From: Rhizophagus irregularis
Taxonomy: Eukaryota > Glomeromycota > Glomeromycetes > Glomerales > Glomeraceae
Assembly: GCF_026210795.1 (NCBI RefSeq)
Contig: NC_089441.1
Coordinates: 1,054,001 to 1,118,000, forward strand
Reading direction: 5' to 3'
DNA length: 64,000 nt
The notes under the pieces are model-generated. The model was given only the letters and a program-made list of their open reading frames with translations, was not told the DNA's origin and did not search any database. A program made the position numbers and the translations under genes. Of the stretch, positions 12,734-22,952 are shown piece by piece (the first letter of the stretch is position 1; every line of letters begins with the position of its first letter).

Positions 12734-13557
12734 TCAAATTGCCATATTATCCGCAATGAACTTCGATGAACGATGAGAAGCGGAAGTAATCTGTTTCGCT
12801 ATTGAGTCACAGCCATCTAAAGCACTTAAGCTGCCTAAAAACCGACAGGTTATGTCCCATTCAATAATACCACACGTTGATTCCGTTGAACCATCATTAT
12901 TCTTAAGTGAGTCTCCGCAGCGTTGTATATATGAAAAATAGTCTAACAATCTTACTAAAATTTTGCTCAATAGGATGCTATAAAAATGAGAAAAAAACCG
13001 AATATTAGGATCATGACTATAATTAAATCTATTACTAAAACAACTATCTATATTGCCCGTCTCTTTAGCTAATTTATCAACTTGCTCATTTAATTCTATA
13101 TCACTGTGTCCTTTCACTTTAACTAATTTAAGATCTATTTGATTTTTAGTTAACAACAAAAAGTGTTTCTCTTTAGCCATTTCTTTGAAGAAAGATGCTG
13201 TATATTGTTGATGGATTGAATGATGCTTGACTCAGTATGCATGAGAACCGTTGATGCACATGGCGACGCAAGCAACGCCAACAATATTACCACTAATTCG
13301 GCTCTGGTCGACGAAGGCCAATGAAATAAGCTGTTTCTTGAACTATGAAGGCGGCTTCCATAGAAAGTTGTGAATTCAGATCTAGATCCTCCGGTGTTGA
13401 TTGCATCGGTATAAAAATTAACTTTTGATCGATGTTGAAGAGTATTGCGCGCTCCTAGTAGGTCGCTCTTTAAGTTATCAATCCATCTTTCTATCCAGAT
13501 ACATGTATCAGTCGCTTCAAGGTAATTAGGATCTCCTACATCAGGTGGTAATTGCAA
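12734..13557 (-). pseudogene. RNase H domain of the copy B element (frameshifted)
   Basis: Two overlapping minus-strand ORFs (13557-13150 and 13180-12734) together cover a retroelement RNase H. The first Asp is kept (NFYTDAINTGGSRS), and so is the Glu helix (TRAELVVILLALL). The second Asp region reads LMHTESS, so the catalytic Asp is changed to Glu next to a small deletion. A frameshift near 13165 separates this from the C-terminal segment with LKLVKVKGHSDIELN and VDKLAKETGN, which carries the last His/Asp. Copies A and B have lost different catalytic residues, so they decayed independently. Confidence 0.7.
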
Positions 13558-13564
13558 CTCTTCG

Positions 13565-14377
13565 TAGGGTTCCGATCGGTTTCGGTAATTACCGAACCGA
13601 ACCGATCGGTTTTCGGTTTTCGGTCGGTAATTGCATCAAAAATTACCGACCTAACACTTCGGTAATTTACCGATCGGTTCGGTAATTTCGGTTTTCGGTA
13701 TCGGTTTTATCATTTATCGAACCGATTTACCGATCTGACTTTATATTTTGTGATTGGCAAACTGATAATCTTTTTTAGTCCATATATATATAGTTTTTTT
13801 TTAATTTTTCTTTTTTTTACAGCAAATTTCAAAATATACGGGACACTTGAGAAATTTGATTGTCGGGTTGTCGGGTAGCCGGGTTACTCGGCAGTAGGTT
13901 GTTTATTAGAAAAGTATAAATAACACGTGACGAGTATAATGAATAGTAGTATATCAGATTATATAATAACCTACTGCCGAGTAACCCGGCTACCCGACAA
14001 CCCGACAATCAAATTTCTCAAGTGTCCCGTATATTTTGAAATTTGCTGTAAATAGTAACGCGTTTATTATTAATTGATAACAATCATACAATAGATTACA
14101 ATTTCATATAAACACCTAGCGTATACTAAATCCAAGGATCTCAATCTTAAATTTGTTTATTGATAGGATTTATTTTTTATATAGGTTTTGTAATAAATAC
14201 ATCGAGGAGTAGTAAATTCGGTAAATCGGTATCGGTAATCGGTAATTACCGGCCGGTTTCGGTTATACAGTTTACCGATATCGAAAATTCGGTAAATTAT
14301 CGATTACCGATACCGAAATTCGGTTTCGGTTTCGGTATGACTCAAACCGAAACCGAACCGTACCGATCGGAACCCTA
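13565..14377. mobile_element. Non-autonomous hAT-type element (MITE), 813 bp
   Basis: Perfect 16-bp terminal inverted repeats, tagggttccgatcggt at 13565-13580 and its complement at 14362-14377, are flanked by the 8-bp direct repeat actcttcg (13557-13564 and 14378-14385). The matching position in copy A (about 8097-8104) is an uninterrupted site differing by one base. An 8-bp duplication and a TIR beginning TAGGG fit the hAT superfamily. Both ends are packed with ccgat/cggt/cggtt motifs in both orientations. It encodes no transposase. The interior contains the 85-bp-arm foldback. Confidence 0.88.
13816..14052. repeat. Foldback with perfect 85-bp arms
   Basis: The left arm 13816-13900 and right arm 13968-14052 are exact reverse complements over 85 bp, checked base by base, with a 67-bp AT-rich loop. 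The arms are GC-richer than the surroundings (gtcgggttgtcgggtagccg). It sits inside the hAT-type MITE, so it is either a nested foldback insertion or that element's core. A transcript would form a long perfect hairpin. Confidence 0.9.
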
Positions 14378-14580
14378 ACTCTTCGTAGTGATCTAGTAAT
14401 GAGAAGAGATCTACTTCCTCATCACCAGTAGTCCATCGTCCAGGCTTCCAGTTTTCGTAGGACAGTAAGTTCTGGAACTTCTTGTCTGGGAATCAAAGAT
14501 TTCTTCTACGTTCGGAATGGAAAGGAATATCAAAAGCTTTATTCAATCTTCACTACAATGAGAAATCCGTCGGAACTTTC

Positions 14581-14695
14581 ATGTTGCTAAATTATTCATT
14601 GCATCTTCATTACCATTTTCTGCTGCTTTTTGATACCAAAGAAAGGCTTTTTCTAAATTCTTTTCTGTCCCTTTTCCATTTTTATAACATGTGGC
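14581..14695 (-). pseudogene. Single Sel1-like repeat fragment inserted in copy B
   Basis: Copy A reads straight through here (near 8300), but copy B holds about 115 extra bp. Read on the minus strand, this extra piece encodes one textbook Sel1-like repeat: a Cys-Tyr start, then a KNGKGTEKNLEKAFLWYQKA core, then an AAENGNEDAMNNLA end and a stop. That is one 36-38 residue repeat, almost exactly the length of the insertion. Sel1 repeats are scaffolds found in very many Rhizophagus proteins. The fragment looks captured from such a gene and has no start or partner exon here. Confidence 0.7.
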
Positions 14696-15706
14696 TCAGT
14701 AGGTAAAACTTTAGCTTGTCGGGTGAACAACTTTAATTAGGTCCTTGTTCCGTGAGTATTGCTACCTGTGTCTCTCGTTTAGATTCCCACCAGGATAAAA
14801 GTGAGAACGTCTGGTGATGGGTGTTTCTAACGTTCCTAATTCTGTAAGTAACTTGATTATGAAGTAGTTTTTGAATTAGTATAAAGGGCTTAACACGTTA
14901 ATCTGATGAAACATTCAATGATCAGTCAGCACAATATCCAATGTTGGCTTGATTAGTCTGATCAGCTATCACGTAACACTCTAATTCGTGGTACCATTTC
15001 GCTTTCATCCCTTTGGCCGATAAGTTAGCTAGTTTCTAGTATTGTTGCCATTGAATAAGATGTCTTATTGACGACGTTAATTGATCCAGGCAAAATATTG
15101 GTAGAACGCTGCTTTGATTGATACGGAAAAGCAGTTTCTTGTGCCCGGAAGATTTGGTAAATGGTGTGCAGCTTCCTCTTAATAACCATTCCCTACGAGT
15201 CACGATCGAACTTGCCTGTTTGAAGGGAGATGTTCATTGTTCTGGCCGCAAGTAAAACATGTAAATTAGTAGATAATTTTCTAAACCAGACAGCTCCAAT
15301 GACAGTTTCATTTCTTCTCACAAGCTGATTAAATTTGGGTGTACCAAAGGTATTACGTCTGAATATTGCCCTTTATAAAGTATCAAATGATTTGCAAAAT
15401 CCCTCGCACTCTCTACTTAATTAACAAATAATTTTATCGAAGAAAGGATATTTACTTAGCCGATATGGATCATCGTATACATTCTTTGGATGAGATCTAT
15501 CATATAAAAGTTCATTTTGTACTCTAAATAGACAAAATGGTTTAAAAATTAATCATAAGGAAAAAGCAAATAATTAAAAAATATTAAACCTATACTATAA
15601 ACACATTGAACCTTAAAATCTTCAAGTCCGCACCCTTTTCTATGCCTAAATCCAAACATTCCTTCATGAAAATACCAACCCGAATTAGATTCCTACAATT
15701 CTTGTA

Positions 15707-15892
15707 CAGTCATCCTCCCATATAATCACACCCTTCGGGACCAAAAAAAAATGGTGTGACTATAAAAATTATATATGATGTGATTAAAGGGAAGGGTTTT
15801 TTAATAAGTTTATTAGTAACTTGGGATTAATGTAAATGTGCTTATAAGGGAGTTGTGATTATACAGGGGGTGACTATATGGGAGGACGACTG
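15707..15892. mobile_element. Mariner-type MITE, 186 bp
   Basis: Ends are inverted repeats of about 25 bp with few mismatches, starting cagtcatcctcccatata on the left and cagtcgtcctcccatata on the complement of the right. TA flanks each side (15705-15706 and 15893-15894), and copy A has a single TA at 9296-9297 in otherwise matching sequence. A TA duplication and a CAGTC start fit Tc1/mariner. No ORF. Confidence 0.85.
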
Positions 15893-17084
15893 TATACATT
15901 GTTCTCAGAAGGCGTCACCCACATCGCATATCTGTAATTAATGAATCACGGATACTACGATCTCCTGATTTCCTCGTTTTACTTCCGTATAAGGTCATTT
16001 AACAAATGTGCCTATTGAGATCATGCAACATCCCTCTCATTATGTGATCTAAATAGTTTGTTACCAATGTCATTTCACTAGAATCATTTTTGACCTTCGT
16101 AAAAGGTATGATTATAAGCCCATATTATCCTTCAAAGGTTTATTTTTGGAAGTTCTTCCACCAACCAATCCGTAACATGATTAAATGATTCTTTTAACGC
16201 TCGCTTTATTGCATCTCTAAACTTTGCTTCGCATCCTGAATCCAATGCAGTTTGCTGTGTCAGGATAATTTGTCATCTAATAGCAGAGAATCAAATATAT
16301 CGATCATTTTGAATTGGCGGGTGAAAGTGAAAGTATTCTATGGACATTTTGACTCAACAAATACCTTCAGTTTTGCCATATTTATGGAATTATTCTGATA
16401 CTTCTGAAAACAAATGAGACATATTGGTCTCTTCTTTCTTACAATCATCAGCTGGTGAAGCATAGATCATCTATTTTAAGATATCAATATCTACCTCATT
16501 TCTCTTCAAGAGTAGATTATTAATACTAATGTTGAGCATTGGAGGTTCTACGGTGAATTGTTTAATGCCGGACTACGTAGAAATGGTGTAGTATACCCAT
16601 CTTTATAATATTGATCTGGAATATTAGGAATATATCCAGCGGCGCTAAAGTGACGCTGGACAGCTCATCATCATTGTTAACATTTCTCAAATCATTGTTC
16701 GTATTGAGTTTCATGTGTGATGTTGCATAGAAAATATTCTTTCATCTGTTTATGATTATTCTAAAGGGTTAATGTAAAACAATTAGTTCCACTCTGATTC
16801 TCAACTTTTAGCCAAAAAAAAGCGCATCCATTACCTTTTCATGATCCCTCTCCAGGTTTCTCTTTGAACCACCAACATTAAAAGATTCATTATTGAATTG
16901 AGCGCTTCCTGAAATTGTCGAATTATTAATATTAATTGTTGAATGGACCACTTCTCATTTTGTTCGATCTACGTTCTGATTCAGTTGCTGGGTCAAGTAG
17001 TCGAGTACCCTCAGAAGGAAGAATAGAAAAGTTAATATCTTTTACCCAACGTGATTTTGAATTTTCCCATCTGATTTCTCATCC

Positions 17085-17270
17085 CATTGGGTCGACTAAA
17101 AGACTTGAACACAGCAAAACTAGAAAATCGCCTGCCCCTATGGGACCAGAATTAGGTCGACTAAATTTATTAAAGACTTGAATACAGCCAAACTAAAAGA
17201 TTTCCTGTACCCTAACACTGGTTTTGTGGCTCGGCTAAAAGACTTGAATGATGGAAAACTAAAAGATCTC
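17085..17270 (+). repeat. Degenerate coding-like repeat, three units
   Basis: Three units of about 66-72 bp begin near 17088, 17153 and 17225. Each has the pattern g-tcg-ctaaa-gacttgaa-a-agc-aaacta-aa. Translated, they resemble RLEHSKTRK, LKTxNTAKLKDFLYP and RLKDLNDGKLKDLHH. Copy A has only the first unit, near 10473. Origin unknown; possibly a decayed leucine/lysine-rich repeat protein. Confidence 0.5.
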
Positions 17271-17740
17271 CACCACGCCACTTGTTCCTTGATTGAATTT
17301 CAACAAAAACAATTTTTACTTGCCTTTTTATACCTATCGAAAAGATGTTGCGCATTTCTCTTCTACCTTCCTCATCACTTTTAATAATGTTCATGAGACT
17401 TAAATTTATATCTATTTTTTTTCTTGAAAACATTCGTTAAGAAACTCGATATACGTTTGATTAAAATATTCGTGTATTGGAAAATGAGAAAAAATTTTTT
17501 TTTTATAGCATTTCTTTGATCACGTGTTCTGATCTGTGTGTAACACTTTTTTAAAAAAAAAATCTACTCTCCTTTTTAGGGACTAATATTTTTTTTATAC
17601 TATTAGTAATAAATATTTAAAAAAACTTGATGTTGAATGTATATGTAGATGGATAATTTATATATTTAAGATATTCTTATTGCTAAAATAAGGTTTGTTA
17701 TATCGATGGATAAAATTACTATGCATCAATTTACCTAATC

Positions 17741-17959
17741 ATGTCCAGTTTGACATTACTTAACTCTTCAGAAGTCGTGCCTTTTTTGACCTTAACCGCT
17801 GTTATTTTGTTTATTGGTCTAGTGTTATTCATAAGGAAACAAAAAATTTCTGATGAATTTACTAGAATCGTCAATGACCTTGATACAAAAAATAATACAC
17901 CAGAAATTGAAAAGATCTTTGTCGAAATGAACAAAAAGCTTAGCGCACATATCGAATAA
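17741..17959 (+). CDS. Small single-span membrane protein (hypothetical)
   Basis: 72 residues from the ATG at 17741 to a TAA. Residues about 13-32 form one hydrophobic segment (VPFLTLTAVILFIGLVLFI), followed by a basic flank (RKQK) and a charged, helix-prone tail with acidic and lysine residues. Third codon positions and composition look more gene-like than the flanks. No family recognised. It lies just right of the dead copy B element and left of the Crinkler locus. It could also be a first exon of something larger, although no clear donor continues it. Confidence 0.4.
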   Translation: MSSLTLLNSSEVVPFLTLTAVILFIGLVLFIRKQKISDEFTRIVNDLDTKNNTPEIEKIFVEMNKKLSAHIE

Positions 17960-18129
17960 CAAACAAAAAATAAGCGAAACATTCAAACTTACCATAATTT
18001 ACATCATCAATATTATCTCCAATCAAACAAACGAGTATATTCCGTAAAGTATTATAAAGTAAGTTAGTTTATTGCTCGGCTAGCTTCTTGAAACATGTCA
18101 TCATGATCTTAATCGATTTTCCGCTATAG

Positions 18130-18414
18130 ATGTTCCATAATAAAATGGACATATTGCTCTTCTTGTTATATATCGGCATTTTTATCTTCGCCGAGAACCA
18201 TCATCACACGTACAATAAACGCAGTGAAATTACTCACATGAATCTCGTCACATGTGACGGCACAGTAAAAGTCTGGCGCAGTATATCAGGAATCATAAGC
18301 ATCTTCACTTGCCAAATTCTGCGCAGTATCGTACGTGGGATAAAAAAATCGAAATACCTTTATTATAATGCGTTAAGCAAATTTCAAGGTGGAATGGAAT
18401 GTTGCGAAAATTAA
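18130..18414 (+). CDS. Small putative secreted protein (hypothetical)
   Basis: 94 residues. Starting at the internal Met at 18145 (MDILLFLLYIGIFIFAENH), there is a typical signal-peptide core with a plausible cut after FAE. The mature part is about 70 residues with four cysteines (TCDG, FTCQ and a CC near the end) and several basic residues. It lies just upstream of the Crinkler gene on the same strand. No family recognised. The signal peptide call is from the hydrophobic profile only. Confidence 0.35.
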   Translation: MFHNKMDILLFLLYIGIFIFAENHHHTYNKRSEITHMNLVTCDGTVKVWRSISGIISIFTCQILRSIVRGIKKSKYLYYNALSKFQGGMECCEN

Positions 18415-18663
18415 TAGTAATGGTAAGTGTATATTACATTGCCTTATTTTTATCTTAATTGCTAATCCCCGATTTATGCTGTAGGTTCGAAATTACCTAA
18501 TCTCGGAGAAGTTTTCTAACAGGGAATATTTGCATCAGAATTTATCTTTATAAAAAACCGTTACCATTGGTAACGATCAGAATCATGTGACTTCGAAATC
18601 ACTGATCGTATGTGCGACATTTCGATTCCTAACATCTTTCTGTACAGCTTGTGTATCCAAAAC

Positions 18664-21225
18664 ATGTCTGATCTTATTGTAAAAGAAATAAAGCGCCTCG
18701 GGCTCCTGGCAAAAGAAAAAATACTTTTATTCACTTACTTTACTTTAAATGTAGAAAAAACAGCTGTTGTAGCATCTTATCTTAATGACTTAGATGATGA
18801 TGATGAAAAACGTATTTATTTGAGGTCTCTAATCTTTCTACCTGGTATGTTTTCTCAAAGCATGGATAATGTGGCTTAGTTTCTTGTCTCCTCTGTCATA
18901 TTTGCTACCGAATACTTACTTATTCTTGTGCTTTTCTCTCCTGCTTCTTATCATCAAACCCGCCCAAAAAACACATTCGCGTTATCACAGATCAACCCGA
19001 TACTGGTAAGTGAGTCATAATAAATTTAGTCAACATGAGTGATCGTGCATTTGTATTGGTTATTTTTTTAGTTATGTAACATCCAATACATAATCTTGCG
19101 CTTTTTTTTATTTTATTGCTCCTTATCCTCAAAAAAACCCCAAAAACACAATTCATGTAGGAGTCAGGAAAAAAATCACTGATGTCTTTTCTAATGGTAT
19201 GTATTAAGCAATTCTCGCTGAAAACTCGCCCCTCTTATATCAAGGCTGATCGAATATACGATTCATATGCTAGGCTTGCCATACATAGAACCAGAACCTT
19301 TGCTTCGCACTTCTGGTGCGAATTGGGAGTATCAGCCTGACCCATCTTTGAAGCAGATTTTGCGGGAAGCGCTTAGAAAGCATCATAAAAATTTTACTTT
19401 AGGGCGTATTGACAAAAAATCAGATCTGCCATTATATCTCTTCCTTTCTGGGGCCGGTACCGGCAAATCTCGAAACGCTAACGAATTTCACCAGACGGCA
19501 ATCACATGTTTGTCAGCTCAAGAAGATGGGGAGCTGTTGACCAAGATTAAAGAAGCTTGGGTATTCCATACCAGCTATGAGAATGGCTTCAGCTTAAAAA
19601 ATGGGGAAGACAACCCTTATCTTGCTATCGGGACTCGTATGCTATTTCAACTTCTTAGAAAGCAGATGGACCTTGATGAAATTATCGATACATACAAGCC
19701 ACCAAGTCCGATGGATGTTGTGAAATTGATTGCCAAACACTATAACCGAGACATGAAAAGTGCTACAGTCATTTTGATTGTTGACGGAATGCAACAGCTT
19801 ATGAAGGACAAAGATGATGGTTTAAAGTTAGATTCTATGTTTTATAGAACTTTGACATCGTTTGCAGATCTTGCGTTTAGTGGCACTTTCATAATACCTG
19901 TTTGTACCTCAACTATCACTGGACCGATTGATGGTGTGTTGAGAAATTTGACAAGGGATCGTGTATACCTTCCGGTCTCTTCTCTACAACCTCCAAACGA
20001 TCAACAGGGAGTCCCGGTCTTTAAAAATGATAAGATTACTAATACTATTGTGGAAGACTGCGGAGGACATGGAAGGGCTCTAGAAGTTCTGAATGATTGC
20101 TTGGACGGTCGTAGCATTGAAGAATGCAATGTCGATACTTTGATGAACGATCTGCGTTATAACCTTACTAAAAAATACCGTGATGCTATTTTTAGTTCTG
20201 TGGAAGAAGCCAGGCCTATTGCGCGAGCAATATTGACTAGATGCCTCTTAAATAGATATAAACCTATTCCCAAAACTGACAAAACACCAGATGAATTTGT
20301 TGGGAGTGGGATGATTCGATTCGAGCAAATAGAAAACACACCAAAAGGATACCTCACTGCACCGTACATCTGGCTCTGGATATTTGTAGAGATGTCTCAA
20401 CGGCTAGGAGATCCAATACTTCGGGATTGGGAATTTGCTGATTATGGAGAGCAAAGAGCACTCTTGAATCCAGTAACATCGTTGCAAGCCAAGTCATGGC
20501 AGAGTTTTGAAAAATTTGTCGTATCATTTCGTTGTATAAAATCAGCTGTGATTGAAGAAAATGAAACAACTTCGATCTCAGAGGTTCATGCGGGAGCACG
20601 TTTGAATGGCGATATCCAATTTAAAAACCACAATCTACAACTTGAAGTTGCAAAACACCATACAGACACAAGGTCTAAAACTCTTACTGCAAGCGAATGG
20701 AATGTTGATTGCTATAATTCTACTGTTGATGTCCGGAAATTCAAACACTGTATTATTAATGCCCCAGCTTCACCATATGGAGTTTCCTTCCTTTCATTAG
20801 ATCAGCCGGGTACTGAGAGTCCGAATGAAATCCACCAATTCAAATTACGAAAAAAAGCAGTCAGTAAAAAGGAATACCAAGAAGAGCGTGAAAAATCTGC
20901 ATCAGAAAATGATTTTTTCATCCTCTTTACATCTGCAAATTGTAATATTGAAATTCCGAAAAGGTCTGGAATTGTAGATAGAAATGCATTTACGAACTAT
21001 TTTGGACCATTTGCTGGAAGAGCATACAGATCCGCTATGGCTAATCCCTCTATCTATAATAATAATAAAGTCAAGAATATCCATACTGTTTCTCTTGGAC
21101 AAATCCGCAACATGAATCAAATTAGCAAAGAACAAGTGAATGCAAAAACAAAGATACCAATGAAGAATTTTTATTTCCGAAAAGGGCTTCACGTGATTTC
21201 TCGCGTTTTTCCTCGATTCATTTGA
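18664..21225 (+). CDS. Crinkler (CRN)-type protein, P-loop NTPase plus nuclease-like region
   Basis: The secure part is one long exon, 19274-21225, coding about 650 residues. In the numbering of the ORF that opens at 19267: Walker A GAGTGKS at 62-68, Walker B VILIVDG at 168-174, and near residues 448-462 a GDIQF...LQLEVAK pattern that resembles the D...ExK core of restriction-type nucleases. This NTPase-nuclease order is known for many CRN effector C-termini. Upstream exons are inferred: 18664-18844, a 15-nt exon 18991-19005 and 19161-19196, all phase 1, with GTATGT/GTAAGT donors and cacag/gtag/ctag acceptors. They join in frame to GLPYIEPEP. The classical ubiquitin-like CRN header is not evident in this N-terminus. 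An alternative start is 18610. Role: probably a nuclear effector or a self/non-self toxin-like protein. Confidence 0.75.
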
Positions 21226-21944
21226 AATAATCACTGGCATAGAAACATCATATACATATCATAGGAATTTGTAATAATTTTTTCTTAATGTACTGCAATA
21301 AAGTTAGTAAAATTTACAATGATCAGCGTGACAATTTGTCATGCGCATGTGATTAGTGAAGATAAGATTCGTTGTAGTTTTTTCAGATCTAACTAGACCA
21401 GAGGTTGCATATATCATAAAAAACTTCAAGGATTAGCTGTTATTAATACGCCACAGTCACATGACACTGTTCTGGCCTCACCACTAGTATTAGGATTTTT
21501 TACTTTCATTTTTTCTTAGCCAACCGCCCTTTCTCATGTATTGCTTTACAAAACTATAACAAAGATTTGGGTGTTTACATAGGTATGCGCAACTGATATT
21601 GCTTTTTTATTCTACTAATCGAATAATAATGGTGGCTTAGCTATGATCAAGAAAAGATGTATCTGATCGGCTGATCATTTCATGATTTATAGAAACTCGC
21701 CAGCTTCTGCAACACTCCTAGAACTATCAAGGAACTGGCAGGGAACTAGGGGAGTTCTCATGTAATATGATATACAGTACATCATATCACAAACCGATTT
21801 AGCCGATATAAATCTCTGACATGCTTATAATCGAATAAAAATGAATTTGGATTTAGTATAGTATAATCTTGCTAAATCAGCTATAAATTGATAAAAATCG
21901 CTATGTAAACTCTATAAATCGATAAATAACTAAAATTGATAAAT
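21226..21944. other. Intergenic region
   Basis: Contains the 3' region of the Crinkler gene and the upstream region of the next gene. Just before the next gene, the sequence ctataaatcgataaa recurs with small changes three times (about 21881-21930). Nothing else could be recognised. Confidence 0.4.
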
Positions 21945-22766
21945 ATGGTATATTCTGACCCCTTTGTACATTTAAGTGTAACTGATTCACATATTAACTA
22001 TAATCTTCCTAGAATGCGTGGGAATGAGACTCCATCAGATTGGAAGGATCGAATTTGGGACATATTAATGGAATATAGAAAAAATCATCTTTTGACTAAT
22101 TCTAATAAGAGATATTTTATCGCTAGAAAACAAACATATTTATTATATCAGTATGATGTTTGGTTTAGAATAAATATAGGAATATATTATTCTTGTAATC
22201 AGCTCGTCTATTCCAAATTAGGAAGTGGGTATGAGTATTTCCATGCATTCTTTATGGATAAGCATTGGCGTACAAATTGTACTGAAAATGAATATTGTGA
22301 TATGAGCTTCGAAGACTATATGAAGCTGAAAAATAATCCTTCACCTTGCTATTTCACAAAGAAAGCAATTCGTCGATATGAGATGTGGTTGGAAAATGTA
22401 TCAAATAGGATTCGACGTATCAGGCAAAAGCATAAGGTGCAAAGTAATGTAGCAAGTCTCACTATATTTATAACCATCCATATGAACAATACTTTCTCAA
22501 CTCCTCCTTTTCTGAAAAAACCTGTCCAACATCAGAGATACGATTTCCAAAGGGAATCTTGGATGGATAAGCCACGTTCTTTGACCTCTCCTCCTTTGCC
22601 ACCAAAGCCTGTTGCATTAATGAGTGGCTTCGAGAGATACACTATGCGACGTAGTGCAAGTGCACTAGAGATTTCAGCCTATAGATTTGAAAGAAGCCAG
22701 GTCTTGATTGATGCTGAAGCATATTTTGATTCCGTGCGGGAGATAGACTTAATATCTTTTAACTGA
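21945..22766 (+). CDS. Unrecognised protein, 273 residues
   Basis: I use the ATG at 21945 (MVYSDPFVHLS); upstream in-frame codons lack an ATG. The first half is rich in Tyr, Trp, Arg and Asn (DWKDRIWDILMEYRKNHLL, RRYEMWLENVSNRIRRIRQK), suggesting a folded helical domain. The second half (from about residue 170) is Pro/Ser-rich with PPFLKKP and SPPLPPKP, which resemble SH3-binding stretches, followed by MRRSASALE. No transmembrane segment or signal peptide. No family recognised. It reads as one intact exon. The upstream neighbour is the Crinkler gene, and a second unrecognised, broken gene follows. Confidence 0.6.
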   Translation: MVYSDPFVHLSVTDSHINYNLPRMRGNETPSDWKDRIWDILMEYRKNHLLTNSNKRYFIARKQTYLLYQYDVWFRINIGIYYSCNQLVYSKLGSGYEYFHAFFMDKHWRTNCTENEYCDMSFEDYMKLKNNPSPCYFTKKAIRRYEMWLENVSNRIRRIRQKHKVQSNVASLTIFITIHMNNTFSTPPFLKKPVQHQRYDFQRESWMDKPRSLTSPPLPPKPVALMSGFERYTMRRSASALEISAYRFERSQVLIDAEAYFDSVREIDLISFN

Positions 22767-22952
22767 ATATTATTAATATTATATATCTCAACTATATTTA
22801 GCCAAACATAACTTTATTTTTTTTGCGCTATATACTGTAATCTGCATACATGATCGCCTAGTATAATTGTGAAATGTATCACCTGTAGACGCTATGTATG
22901 ATCTGCCTATTCTGGGTTAGATCTTCTAATCTATTTTAAAGTATTTAGATCA

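Larger units (their letters stand above)
13014..17665 (-). mobile_element. Degenerate LINE-like element remnant, copy B
   Basis: Direct-orientation duplicate of 7538-10750. Its extra length is almost fully explained by four insertions relative to copy A: the hAT-type MITE (13565-14377 plus an 8-bp duplication), a 115-bp Sel1 fragment (14581-14695), a mariner-type MITE (15707-15892 plus TA), and about 350 bp of coding-repeat-like sequence at 17131-17480. Homology resumes at about 17481 with the aaatgagaaaaaatt stretch and ends near 17665. The RNase H reading frame continues left of 13014 to about 12734, a part copy A lacks. All coding content is broken. Confidence 0.7.

Noticed and set aside
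18945-19160. Possible CRN header end, reading NPPKKHIRVITDQPDTG near 18957-19007, with a similar decayed stretch near 19135
   Set aside because: The likeness to header ends (PPxxHIxVI) is tempting, but the upstream sequence does not give the rest of a header in any frame. I preferred the 15-nt exon model and left the point open.
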